Source: Diplodia intermedia
Taxonomy: Eukaryota; Ascomycota; Dothideomycetes; Botryosphaeriales; Botryosphaeriaceae
Direction of reading: 5' to 3'
DNA: 64,000 bases
Assembly (NCBI GenBank): GCA_021495925.1
Contig: JAKEKT010000061.1
Location: forward strand, 176,152-240,151
Part shown: positions 26,172 to 39,037 of the stretch, piece by piece
Numbering within the stretch: position 1 is the stretch's first letter
How the letters are laid out: each line of letters opens with the position of its first letter
Translations under genes and position numbers: made by a program
Notes under the pieces: model-generated
The model's input: only the letters and a program-made list of their open reading frames with translations
The model's database searches: none
Told to the model about the DNA's origin: nothing

Positions 26172-29100
26172 CTTTTTATAATTACCTTCGAATTCGACCC
26201 TCGAGAATTACGTTAAGACCGATACCGTTCGAAAGCCCTTAATTTTCTTAGCTAAAATCTCGATTCTTAGCTTCGTAGACGTACGCGCTATTACGTGATA
26301 CGTAAAAGAAAAGATATTCTAGATAGTACTAGACTAGCTAGGGCTTCGTAGCCCTCTTTATTCTCGAAAATTACTCGAATTCGCACTAAATTATATATAG
26401 AGCATCGCACGGTACTAAGAAATTCGTTTTCGAAGTTATATTACGATAGCTTCTTTCTACGCCCGGGAATTCTACTCTAAAGTCTACTAGAAGCCTCTTT
26501 CTTAGGCCTTACTAAAGAGTTTTACATATATAGATAACTCGATCGGCCCGAGCTTTACGCTAAGGCATTTCTCGGCCTTTCGAAACCTTCGACGTCTCTA
26601 TCGACTCTATCGGCTTCTTCGTTTACTTTTAGAAAGTAAGTAATTAAGAAAAACCCTCGCTTCGGCCTAAGCTTCTTTTATTTACGGCTTAGTTTAGACG
26701 AAACTAAAGCTAATAATTTATTTTCTAGTCTTTTCTTCTATTTATACTTTCTTCTACACGTTTTTCTTTTAGAAAGAGCTTAGAAATTCTTCTTTCGAAT
26801 CTAGAATAACTTCTTTAAAGTAGAAGTCTTTTCTTTCGAATTCTACTCTATCTCTCTTAGTATAGGTAGAGGACTTCGAGGCCATAGATACGGCTATAGA
26901 AAATTTTAAGAAACCCCCGGCTACGCCTATTCTACTATCGAGAATTACTATTTTAGAGCCTTCGGCCTTCGAATCTACGAAAGAACTATTCGTTCGAGAG
27001 AGCCTACTTAAACGGCGCGTCTTAATAGTTATTTCGACTTCTTCGATAAAGAGAAAGAGCGAATTATCTATCTTTCGCTTTATCTACTACGAAGAAAGCG
27101 AGAAAAGTATAGTACTTCTATTAAAAATTACGTAAAAGACTATTAATCGATCTCTTAGTCTTCTCGTTATAGCCGCGAACCTCTCGAAGGCTAGAAAAGA
27201 ATAAAGGTCTATTTTAGATCTAATCGAGATTATACGATAGTTTATCGAAACCGAAAGAACCGCGAATAAAGCCGGCTCGATTCTCGCTACGTAGATACGG
27301 GCCCTAGAAAAGACCGCGATAGACCTCGCGAAAACTATAAGAACCCTCTCGAAGTCTATCGCCGCCCCCCTCTCGAAGCAGCCCTCGTAGAGGCCTACGT
27401 ACGCGAATATATAATCGGTTCGTTCTACGTAGAGGCCTATCGTAGTATCGAGTTAGCCGATATCTACGTACGCCTTCGTAGCGGTAAAGGCCCTAGTAAA
27501 CGCGAACGGGTTTACCTTTATTTTTAAAAAAAAGTAGAAGAACCCCGCGTAGAAGACTTTCGCGTCTAAGAAGACTACCCGCTAAGTAGTTCTTACTTCG
27601 ACTACGAAAATCGAAGACCTCTCGCCGTTCGGCCTACGTAACGTCTTTAATAAGGTATTCTTAAACTAGCGGAATAAGAACGAGCTTATTATTACTATAG
27701 TCTCTCTTTTTTTAAAAAAGAATCTCGTTCTTATCGCGTATAAGCCCTTCTTCGCCGAATTTCTTTTAAAGAATGCGGCTATAATTAACTAGATTATTTC
27801 TACTCGGTCGATTACGAAGAACCGTACGTAGTTTAAAGTAGTAGTATACGACGTATCTACGCGGGACTTCTCTACTCTCTCTCGCGAGAAGTTTAAAGAG
27901 GTTATTTAATTCGAAGTCGCAATCTTTAATCTCGGGTTTAAGATTATCGGTACCTTCTACTAGCTTACGCCGAAGGCGGTAAGAGAAGAACGGCTACGAT
28001 TCTCGCTCGTTCTAGTCTTCGAAACTAAAGACGAGGCTCGTTAGACTATCTTAAGACGCTTCTTTATTAGAGACGTCTTCTATAAGACTAAAAAGCTTAA
28101 AGGGCTAAGAAACGCTCTAAAGAACTCTAAATAAACTCGTTTTTAATAAGTTCTTTACGAGTTCTATAAGCTAACTTAAATAGAAGTATTCCGGCAACGA
28201 AATCTATTCTAGACATCGTAGTAGAGTTAAAGATAGACCTCGTTCTATACTAAGAATCGTATATCTTATTCTACGAGAACTCGAGCTTTCGATTAATTAA
28301 TTACCTCTCGTTCGTCTAAATTCTATCGGTCTATTCTTTCGATCTAAGGCCTTAAATATTAATCTACGTTTCCCGCTTTCTTAGGGGAATAGAGGTGAAT
28401 TTAGAGGCCGAATCCTAGTAAAGTTCCGACCTAATAGTTTTAAGTATAGAATAGCGTAGGTCTAAGTTTAAGCTACTTAACTTATATAACTAGAAGAATT
28501 AAACGGGCAACGATTTTCGATATACTCTAGAACGCGTTCTATAATGGTAATCCCTTAGAACGCAGGCTATAGTTACCGGGGATTTTAATATTTATTATTT
28601 CTAGTGGGATCCGAAATCTCCCCCCTCGTCTAGCGCCAATCGACTAGTCGAATAGTTCGAAGAAAATAATCTATCTCTTCTAAACGAAGAAGAAGAAGGT
28701 ATCTTTTACTATCTCTATCTAGAAAGAGAGACGATTATCGATCTTACGCTAGCTACGCCGGCTTTAGCTAATAGAATTATCGGCTAGCAAACGATTACGG
28801 ACTTCGGTTTCGATTATAAGATAATTCTATTTAGTCTAGAATCGATAGGCTATACGGGACCTTCTACGGTAGCTACTACCGCTAGATTTAATACGAAAAA
28901 GGCCGACTAGTCTAAGTTTTAAGAAATCTTTAAATAATAGATAGAGACGATAGTATTCGAAGCCTTAAAAAGCTTAGAATTAAACCCTCTATCGAAAGAT
29001 ATCTCTAGAAACTTAATAGAAGGTTCGATCCGCTAAATACCCGCGTTAGATGTCTTAGAGGCAAGCCTTAACTAGACTATATCTATCGCGGCGAACCGTT

Positions 29101-32100
29101 CTATTTTCTAATTAAAACTAGAAGCTCGTTCTAAACCGTAGTAGACGGACGAGCTTTTAGAAGAACGAAGACGACTACGAAGAGAGGCCGACGCTTTTAA
29201 ATCTCTACGTATAGAAGAGAATAAGCGGCGGTACTTAAATAGTCGAAACATCTACTTCGAAGCGGTTAAGAGGGCTAAACGCGAACACTAGAATTCTTTT
29301 CTAGAAAAAGAAACCTTCGAGACTATCTTTAAGACTATAGCTTATACTAAGCCTAGAACGTATACTAGAATCTCTAAGATTAGCCATAATACGTATGCGG
29401 GAAAACGTCTAGAAGGTAGTTTTAAGAGAAAGTATTTAGTTCTTAGAAAGAGGCTCTTTCCGCCGCCCCCTTCTATCGCCTCTTTTAACTAGTAAAGCTA
29501 CGTCTCTAAACGCTAAAACTAGCCGAAGCTTAGTTTAAGAGAAATCGAGAATGCGTGCTTTACGTAAATTAAAGAAAAAACGCCGGGACTAGACGCTATT
29601 ACGTAGAAAATTATTATCTATACGTTTAGAGCGAAGCTCGGCGCCTTTAATAAGGTCTTTTCTATGCTATTCGCCTACGGATATTATTCTACGGGCTAGC
29701 GTACGGCTATTAGAGTAATTCTAAGTAAGAAAAAGAGCGATATCGCGGACCCGAAGTTCTATCGTATTATTTCTCTTCTTAATTATCTCGAAAAAGTACT
29801 AGAACGAATTACGACTAAAAGACTAGATTATCTAGCGAAGACCTTCGACCTTCTTTATTATATCTAAATTAGAAAAAGATTAAAGAAATTCGCGATCGAT
29901 ATTATAATACTTTTATCGAATAAAGTAGAGAAGAACCGTCGTCTTAAACGTAAGACCTTCGTACTTTTTCTCGATATTAAGAGCGCCTTTAACCACGTAG
30001 CCGAAGAATAACTTCTAGCTATAATAGCTCGAATTAGTATATCGATTAATCTACTCGCGTAGGTAAAGTCGTTTATATCTATACGAATATTAAGCCTCGC
30101 GTTTAACGAAGAAGAAGAAGAGTTTAGTCTAGTCGAGACGAATATACTATAAGAAAGCTTAGTCTTATCTATTCTCTTCTTAATCTATCTTTAAGAGATA
30201 TTTTTCGCCTCTAAGACTTCTTTTCTCTCTTATATTAACGATGTTGCGATGATAGCTAGCTTCGATAGCTAGAAAAGTAATAAGAAGATATTAGAGAAGA
30301 AGGCGGAAAGACTCTTTACGCGAGGCTACGAAAACTATATCGAATTCGATCTTAAGAAGACGAAGCTTATATACTTCGCCCGCTCTTTTAAAGAGAACTC
30401 GAAACCCCGCTCGATCTCTATTATATTATCTACGAGGGATATAGTAGAATCGAAGAATTAGATTAAGTAGCTAGAAATCTACTTCGACTACGGATTTATC
30501 TTTAAGACGTACGTATCTAAAAGAATTAGCTAGGCCCGTTCGGCCTTTTACCGTCTCTCTAGGCTCGCTAACGTCGAGAGAGAGCTCTTTTTCTACGTAG
30601 TTCGCTAGCTTTATTTAGCTTACGTAACTACGGTTATAGACTACGGCTCTAAAATCTACTAGAAGAATTAGAGGCGGTTTACCCGCTAATTAAAGATTCT
30701 TTAGAATCTTACCCTACGAAAGATTCTAGAGGTTTTTAAAACCGCCTCTATAATTTCTCTAAAAATAGAGAGTAAAATTCTACTAGCGAATATTCGTCTA
30801 AACGAGCGGTTACGAAAATACGCTCTTAGAACGAATTTACTCGAAGAATTCTACCCCCTTCGAATCGAACTAGAGAAGATAAACCTAGACTAACGAGAAA
30901 TAGAGACGTCTACGTAGTTAGAGAAGATTAAACTTCTTCTTAGAGAGTAACCTACTCTCTTAAAAGAAGTCGACCTCTTCTACTTTTCGCCGTAGGCTAT
31001 CGACCTTCTCTACGCGGCTACGGTTAGCCTTCTAAGTAAAGAGAAGTAGGCTTCGGCCTACGTACTCGATATTACGAAGACATTCTCTAATCGAATAGCT
31101 ATCTACTCCGACGCCTTAGTTCTATCTTCGGATAGAAATATAGACGTCGAAGTAGTAGTTTTCGATTTTAGCTAATCTAAAGAGGACCCGACGCGCTAGA
31201 TTTATAAGAATCTCGGTTCGGAGAATCTAGTATATAACGGCGAGGTAAAAGAACTAGTAATAGCCCTTAACTTTATCGTTAGAAGCCGGGTCCGCGATAA
31301 AGATATAAGAATCTACGCGAATAACTAGGCCGCGATTCTTAGACTAAAAAAGCCCTCTAATACGCTCGAATAAGGCCGATAAGTCCGGGCTATTAGTTTA
31401 GCTAAAAAGCTAAGAAATAGAGAAAATACCGTCTCTCTAGAATAATACCCCGGCCATACGAACGTTCTAGGCAACGAGTACGCCGACCGGCTCGCTAAAA
31501 GCGCTACGAAGTACTCTATTAGAAGAACTTCTACTTCTCTAAGCTTCTATCGAAGTAAGATTAAGTAGAAGACCTACGAAGAGTAGAAAAAGAAGCTTAA
31601 ATCGACGGCAGACTCGCCCTATAAACGTATCTTCGGTTTAGAGATAGGGCGGCGGCTTAAATCTTCTACGAAAGTTAGAGAAATAGCCTCTACCTTCTAC
31701 TAGCTAAAGATTAAATATAAATACTTTAAGTTCTATCTTTACCGCCTCGACCACGCCGAAAACGACTAGTATAGATATAGTCGTACGACTAGATAAATAC
31801 CGCGCTATTTACTTCTCTTCTACTCTCTTTATAGAAACCCCCGGGTTCTCTTAAAAGACGGACTTAAGAAGAATCGACTCGAACTATCGAATCTCTATTT
31901 CTCGGCTCTAGAAGCTAGCTTAACGGCTAAGTTCTTAGAATAAATAAAGATTACTACTAGGCGATAGTAATTAAACGACTTACCTAGCGAGGTCTAAATA
32001 CGTATTACTAGACGCTTATTTTACTTATTTTCTTTCTTCTATTCTCTTCTTTAGCTTCTTCTCGTTCTCGGCGTTCTCGCCGCGTTCGATTTGGAGCGAA

Positions 32101-32677
32101 AACGGGCAAGAACCGAAGAAAAACGGCTAAATAGCGGGTATTTAAGCTAAAGTAGCCGTCTCTACTAGTATCTACGGCTGCCTAGTATAGTTAGTAACTA
32201 AGCTAACGGGGCTAAAAAGCCGAGGTTCGAATTTCGATCGAGTAACCTCTATTTAGAGCCCTTTTCTAGTTTCTAGATTTAGAAGTAGAGTTATGTAGCT
32301 AGTTTACTAGTAGTAATGCTTCGACTAGTTATAATAAATAGTAAGTAAGTATCGGTCTTAGATAGAAGAACGCTAAACGAATCTAACTAGTCGGAAAGGC
32401 CCTCTCTACGAAGAGAACTTACTTACTTTATTTTTTACCTCTATTTTAGTCGTTTATCTTTATTCTTACTTCGTTCTTCTACTATTCTTTTATCTTTTTA
32501 CGCTCTCTATTTCTCTTATAAGCTTTTAAGCGTATCGTTTCTAGTACTCTTCTAGAACTCTATCCCGACATATATATATTTAGATATATAAGTAGAAGCG
32601 AATTCTCTCTAGAGAAATTTCGTCTCTAATAGTCTTAGACTCTAGAGAAACGTTAAACTAAATAAATAAATAAATAA
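26172..32677 (+). mobile_element. LINE copy C, best-preserved copy
   Basis: This 6.5-kb copy is flanked by an exact 16-bp duplication atactttaaatagata (26156-26171, 32678-32693). Block order: ORF1-like protein (about 27600-28130), AP endonuclease with GDFNIYY (28577-28597) and TIIDLTLATP (about 28732-28761), RT with TFVLFLDIKSAFNHV (29955-29999) and the catalytic box as SYINDV, D to N (about 30226-30243), then RNase H with YSDALVLSSD (about 31107) and GHTNVLGNEYADRLAKSA (31453-31506). A 3' UTR with a T-arm-like hairpin and an AAATAAAT tail follow. Known: APE-type endonuclease plus RT plus RNase H is the I/Tad1 group of LINEs. Most damage is TGG to TAG and CAG/CAA to TAG/TAA. It is not coding-competent. 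Confidence 0.9.
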
Positions 32678-32693
32678 ATACTTTAAATAGATA

Positions 32694-33353
32694 ATCTACT
32701 AGTATTAGTTATATATAGAGTTTATCTAAATAAGATCTATTAATACTTTAAAGAATAGTTTAATTAACTTCTTTTTATATTTAGAGAATCGCGTAATTAG
32801 CTAATAAGTCTTACTATAAGCGTAAATATTATAGTATATAAGTATTAGATTCTTAATAAGTACTACTTCTTTAACTATATTTAATAAGATCTAAATAACG
32901 TTATTATTTATATAAATAAAGATATTATACTATTATAAAGAAGATAAATTATAAATAGTAATACTAGTTATAATTACTATTAGTTATACTTTTATATATT
33001 TAATAAAGAATTAATCTTTTATATAGATAAGATTATATATAAAGTTATTATTCTTCTTATTATATAAGTAGTATCTATTTATATTAATATAAACGTTCTT
33101 CTCTTCTATCTTAGTAATAGAGAGAAGGTTTACTATAAATATTAAAATATAAATAGTATTTTTAAGAGTAATAATCTTTAGCTTTTTATCTCTTTTCGTA
33201 TTAATAATAACGTTATTAAACGACTTAATTAAAAGTCTATTATTATTATAGATTATAAAGTTATCTAGACTAACGTTTCTTTTCTTCGTATATTACTTCT
33301 TTATAAAGCGATTATATACGTAATATATAGATCTAATATTAATAAGCTAAAAG
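32694..33353 (-). pseudogene. Copia pol, protease and pre-integrase part
   Basis: The minus-strand frame reads LINIRSIYYVYNRFIKK, then IINTKRDKKLKIITLKN, VNLLSITKIEEKNVYI, and NRYYLYNKKNNNF. These match the copia protease 'W(L/I)(I/L)DSG(A/S)..H(V/I)..' and the GAG-pre-integrase region '...NLLSV.K...KG...'. The catalytic Asp of the DSG/DTGS box is now Asn and its Gly is Arg, both explained by G-to-A. The frame continues from the gag piece across LINE D: EYF at both copies of the D target duplication. Confidence 0.85.
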
Positions 33354-33365
33354 TATTCTAAGATA

Positions 33366-36300
33366 ATTATAGTTATTTATTATATCTTCGAATTTAATTC
33401 TTAAGAACTACGCTAAAACTAATATTATTTAAAAGTTCTTAATTTTCTTAGCTAAAATCTTAATTTCTAGCTTTATAGACGTACGCGCTATTATATAGTA
33501 TATAAAAAAAGAGATACTCTAGATAGTATTAAATTAGCTAGAGCTTCGTAGCTTTTTTTATTCTTAAAAACTACTCGAATTCGTTCTAAACTTTATATAA
33601 AGAATTATATAGTACTAGAAAATTTATTTTTAAAGTTATATTATAATAGCTCTTTTTTATATCTAAAAATTCTATTTTAAAGTCTACTAGAAGCCTTTTT
33701 TCTAGATCTTACTAAAGAGTTTTATATATATAGACGCTTTATATAATTTAAGCTTAATACTAAAATATCTCTTAGTTTTTTAAAATCTTTAATATTCGCG
33801 TTAGTTCTATCGATTTCTTTATTTACTTTTAAAGAGTAAGTAATTAAGAAAAGCCCTTATCTTAATCTAAATTTCTTTTATTTATAACTTAGTTTAGATA
33901 AAACTAAAGCTAATAATTTACTTCTAGTCTATTTTTTATTTATTTTTATTATTTCTATACGTTTTTTTTATAGAAAGAGCTTAGAAATCTTTTTTTAAAT
34001 TTAAAATATCTTTTTTAAAATAAAATTTATTCTTTTTAAGTTCTATTCTATCTTCTCTAACGTAGAGTATAAACTTTAAAACTATAAATATAATTATAAA
34101 AAACTTTAAAAACTCTTTAGCTACGTTTATATCTTTATTAATAATAGCTACGCTAGACCTCTCGACCTCTAAATTTATAAAAAACTTATTTATTCGTAAG
34201 AAAATATTTAAATAACGTATCTTTATAGTTATTTTAATTTTTTTAGCTAAGAAGTATAAAGTTCTTAATCTTTTAAACTCTCGCTTTATCTATAAGATCT
34301 TTATTATAAAAATTCTCTTTCTTAAAGTATCTTTAAAAACTACGTAAAAGACTATTAATTAATCTTTTAGTCTTCTTATTAAGACTACGAATCTATCTAA
34401 GTTTAAAAAAGAATAGAGATCTATTTTAAATCTAATTAAAATTATATAAAAATATATTAAAATTAAGAAAATTATAGATAAAACTAACTTAATTCTTACT
34501 ACGTAAGTTCGAGTTCTCGAAAAGACCGTAATAAATCTTATAAAGAAAATAAAAAACTTATTTAAGTTTACTACTATTATTCTCTTAAACTAGATCTTAT
34601 AAAGAACTACTTTTATAATTCTATAATACTCGAAGTCTACGTAGTAGTTAATTATAGTATCTAGCTAGTTTATATATATTTTAATAACTACTACTATCGC
34701 GTTAAAAAAAGAACTATAAATTATCTCTTCTTTAAAAAAGAAGTTAAAAATCTTTATATTTAAAAAAGTTACGCGATAGATTATTTTTATATTAACTATA
34801 AAAATCGCGGACTTCTTATTCTTCGATCTATAAAATATCTTTAATAAGACGTTTTTAAACTAGCTTAATAAAATAAAATCTATAATTATAATAGTTTCTT
34901 TCTTATTAAAAAAGAATATTATATTTATTATATATAAGAACTTCTTTATTAAATTTCTTTTAAAGAATAAGACGATAATTAATTAGATTATTTCTATTTA
35001 ATTAATTATAAAAAACCGTACGTAGTATAAGATAACTATATATAATATATTTATATAAGATCTTTTAACTCTCTTTCGTAAAGACTTTAGCGAGGCTATT
35101 TAAATAAAAATTAAGATCTATAATAATAGTTTAAAGATTATCGGCGCCTTCTACTAGCTTATACTAGAGACTAAGAGAATAGAGTAGTCTATAAACTCGC
35201 TAGTTCTCGCGTTTAAGATTAAAGAGAAGGCTTAAAAGACTATCTTTAAATATCTTTATATTTATAATATATTTACTAAGATAAAGAAACTAAAAGAATT
35301 AAGAAATACTTTAAAGAACTCTAAATAAATTTATTTTAAATAAGTTCTTTATAAGTTCTATAAGCTAACTTAAATAGAAGTATTTTAATAATAGAATTTA
35401 TTTTAAATATTATAATAAAGTTAAAGATAGATCTCGTTCTCTATTAAAAATTATATATCTTACTCTATAAGAACTTAGACTTTTAATTAATTAATTATTT
35501 TTTATTTATTTAAATTCTATTAGTCTATTCTTCTAATCTAAGATTTTAAATATTAATCTACGTCTTTCGCTTTCTTAGAGAAACGAAAATAAATTTAAAG
35601 ATTAAATTTTAGTAAAGTCTTAATCTAATAGTTCTAAATATAGAGTAGTAAAAGTTAAAGTTTAAACTACTTAACTTATATAACTAAAAGAATTAAACGA
35701 GTAATAATTTTTAGCTTACTCTAAAACGCGTTCTATAATAATAACTTCTTAGAATATAGATTATAGTAGTTAGAGATTTTAATATTTATTATTCTTAATA
35801 GAATCTAAAATCTTTTCTCTTATTCGACGCTAATTAGCTAGTAAAATAGTTAGAAGAAAACGATCTATCTCTTTTAAATAAAAAGTATAAAAGTATCTTT
35901 TACTATTTTTATTTAAAAAGAAAGACGATTATTAATCTTATACTTACTATATTAGCTTTAGCTAATAGAATTATTAATTAATAAACGATCGTAGACTTTA
36001 GTTTTAATTATAAGATAATTCTATTTAGTTTAGAACTAGCGGGCTATATAAAATCTTCTATAATAGCTACTATTACTAGATTTAATATAAAAAAGACTAA
36101 CTAGCTTAAGTTTTAAAATATCTTTAAATAATAGATAGAGATAATAGTATTTAAGACTTTAAAAAGCTTAGAGTTAAATTCTCTATTAGAAGATATTTCT
36201 TAAGACTTAATAGAAGATTTAATTTATTAAATATCTACGCTAAATACTTTAGAGATAAGTCTTAACTAAACTATATCTATTATAACGAATCTATCTATTC

Positions 36301-39023
36301 TTTAATTAAAGCTAAAAGCTCGATCTAAATTATAGTAATTAAACGAGCTTTTAGAAGAATAAAGATAACTATAAAGAGAGATTAACGCTTTTAAATCTTT
36401 ACGTATAAAAAAGAATAAGCGATAATATTTAAATAGCTAAAATATTTACTTTAAAACGATTAAAAGAGCTAAATATAAATACTAGAACTTTTTTTTTAAA
36501 AAAGAAACTCTTAAAACTATTTTTAAGACTATAGCTTATATTAAGTTTAGAATATATACTAGAATTTTTAAGATTAGCTATAATACGTATATAAAAAAAT
36601 ATCTAGAAAATAGCTTTAAGAGAAAGTATTTAGCTCTTAAAAAGAAACTCTTTTTATTATTTTTTTCTATTACTCTCTTTAACTAGTAAAGCTACGTCTT
36701 TAAACGCTAAAACTAGTTAAAGCTTAATTTAAGAAAGATTAAGAATATATATTCTATATAAATTAAGAGAAAAATACTAGAACTAAACGCTATTATATAG
36801 AAAATTATTATTTACGCGTTTAAAGTAAAGTTTAATATCTTTAATAAGATTTTTTCTATACTATTTATCTATAAGTATTACTTTACGGGCTAGTATATAA
36901 CTATTAAGATAATTCTTAGTAAAGAGAAAAAAAATATTATAAACTTAAAGTTCTATTAAATTATCTCTTTACTTAATTATCTTAGAAAAGTACTTAAATA
37001 AATTATAGCTAAAAGACTAAACTATTTAGCGAAGATCTTTAATCTTCTATACTATATCTAAATTAAAAAAAGATTAAAGAAATTTATAATTAATATTATA
37101 ATACTTTTATTAAATAAAGTAGAAAAGAATTATTATTTTAAATATAAGATCTTTATACTTTTTTTTAATATTAAAAGCGTCTTTAACTACGTAGTTAAAG
37201 AATAACTTCTAGCTATAATAACTTAAATTAGTATATTAATTAATCTACTCGCGTAGATAAAATTATTTATATTTATATAAATATTAAGTCTTATATTTAA
37301 TAAAAAGAAGAAAGAGTTTAGTTTAATAAAAATAAATATTTTATAAGAAAGTTTAGTTTTATTTATTCTCTTTTTAATTTATTTTTAAGAGTTATTTTTT
37401 ATCTTTAAAGCTTTATTTCTCTCTTATATTAATAATATTATATTTATAGCTAGCTTCGATAGCTAGAAACGTAATAAGACGATTCTAAAGAAGAAAATAA
37501 GTAAACTCTATATATAAGAATAAAAAAATTATATTAAATTTAATTTAAAGAAGATAAAGCTTATTTATTTTACTTATTCTTTTAAAAAAGACTTAAAATT
37601 TTATTTTATTTTAATTATGCTTTCTACTAAAGACGTAATAGAATCTAAAGAATAAATTAAATAGCTAGAAATTTACTTTAATTATAAGTTTATCTTTAAG
37701 ACGTATATATTTAAAAGAATTAGCTAGACTTATTTAATCTTCTATTATCTCTTTAAACTAGCTAACGTTAAGAAAAGACTTTTTTTCTATATAATTCGCT
37801 AGCTATATCTAGCTTACGTTACTATAATTATAAACTATAACTTTAAAATCTACTAGAAGAATTAAAGATAGTTTATCTATTAATTTAAAATTTTTTAAAA
37901 TCTTATTCTATAAAAGATTCTAGAGATTTTTAAGACTATCTCTATAATTTCTCTAGAAATAGAGAGTAGAATTCTACTAGCGAATATTTATTTAAATAAG
38001 CGATTATAAAAATACGCTCTTAAAATAAATTTACTTAAAGAATTCTACTTTATTTAAATTAAACTAGAAAAGATTAATCTAGATTAATAAATTCTAGATA
38101 GATCTATATAGTTAGAGAAGATTAAACTTCTTTTAAAAATATAATTCGCGTCTTTAGAAGTAGTTAAATTCTTCTACTTTTTATTATAGTTACTCGAACT
38201 ACTCTATTTAACTATAGTTAATCTTTTAAATAAAGAGAAGTAGACTAAGATCTACGCGCTTAAAGTTAAAAGAATATTCTCTAATTAAATAGCTCTTTAT
38301 TCTAACGTTTTCGTTCTATTTATAAGTAGAAACGTAGAGATCGAAGTAGTAGTCTTTAACTTTAGCTAATCTAAAGAGAATCTAATACGCTAGATTTATA
38401 AGAATCTTAATTTTAAGAATTTAGTATATAATAATAAGATAGAGAGGCTAGTAATAGTCTTAAATCTTATTATTAGAGTTAAGTACGTCTCTAAAGATAT
38501 AAGAATCTACGTAAATAACTAGACCGTAATTCTTAAATTAAGTAAGCTCGCTAATACGTTTAAGTAAGTATAGTAAATTTAAGCTATTAGATTAGCTAAA
38601 ACGCTAAGAGCTAGAGAAAATATTATCTCTCTAAAATAATATTTTAGCTATAAGAACGTTCTAAATAATAAGTACGCTAATTAACTTATAAAAAGAGCTA
38701 TAAAATACTCTTTAAATAGAGTCTTTACTTTTTTAAGCTTCTATTAAAGTAAAGTTAAGTAGAAGATCTATAAGAAGTAGAAAATAAAGTTTAAATTAAC
38801 GTTAAACTTATTCTATAAACGTATCTTTAATTTAGAGATAGAATAACGGCTTAAATCTTTTATAAAAGTTAGAGAAACGATCTTCGTCTTCTATTAACTA
38901 AAGATTAAATATAGCTACTTTAAATCTTATCTTTATTATCTTAATTACGTTAAAAATAACTAGTATAGATATAGTTATATAACTAAATAGATATCGCGTT
39001 ATCTACTTCTTTTTTATTCTCTT
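33366..39023 (+). mobile_element. LINE copy D, 5' part (interrupted by copy E)
   Basis: The conserved start CTTCGAATTTAATTC is at 33386. The copy runs in the usual order up to the RNase H and post-RNase H region, where it is interrupted at 39023 by copy E, and it resumes at 45520. The flanks tattctaagata (33354-33365) and tattctacgata (46355-46366) form a 12-bp target duplication with one mismatch. It is strongly RIP-mutated, like copies A and F. Without copy E its length is about 6.5 kb. Confidence 0.88.
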
Positions 39024-39037
39024 TATAGAGGCTTTTA
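39024..39037 (+). repeat. Target-site duplication of LINE E (left)
   Basis: The 14-bp sequence tatagaggctttta is repeated exactly at 45506-45519. In the intact family this site reads ctttatagaaacccccggg, so the duplicated version already carries C-to-T and G-to-A changes. Confidence 0.9.
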
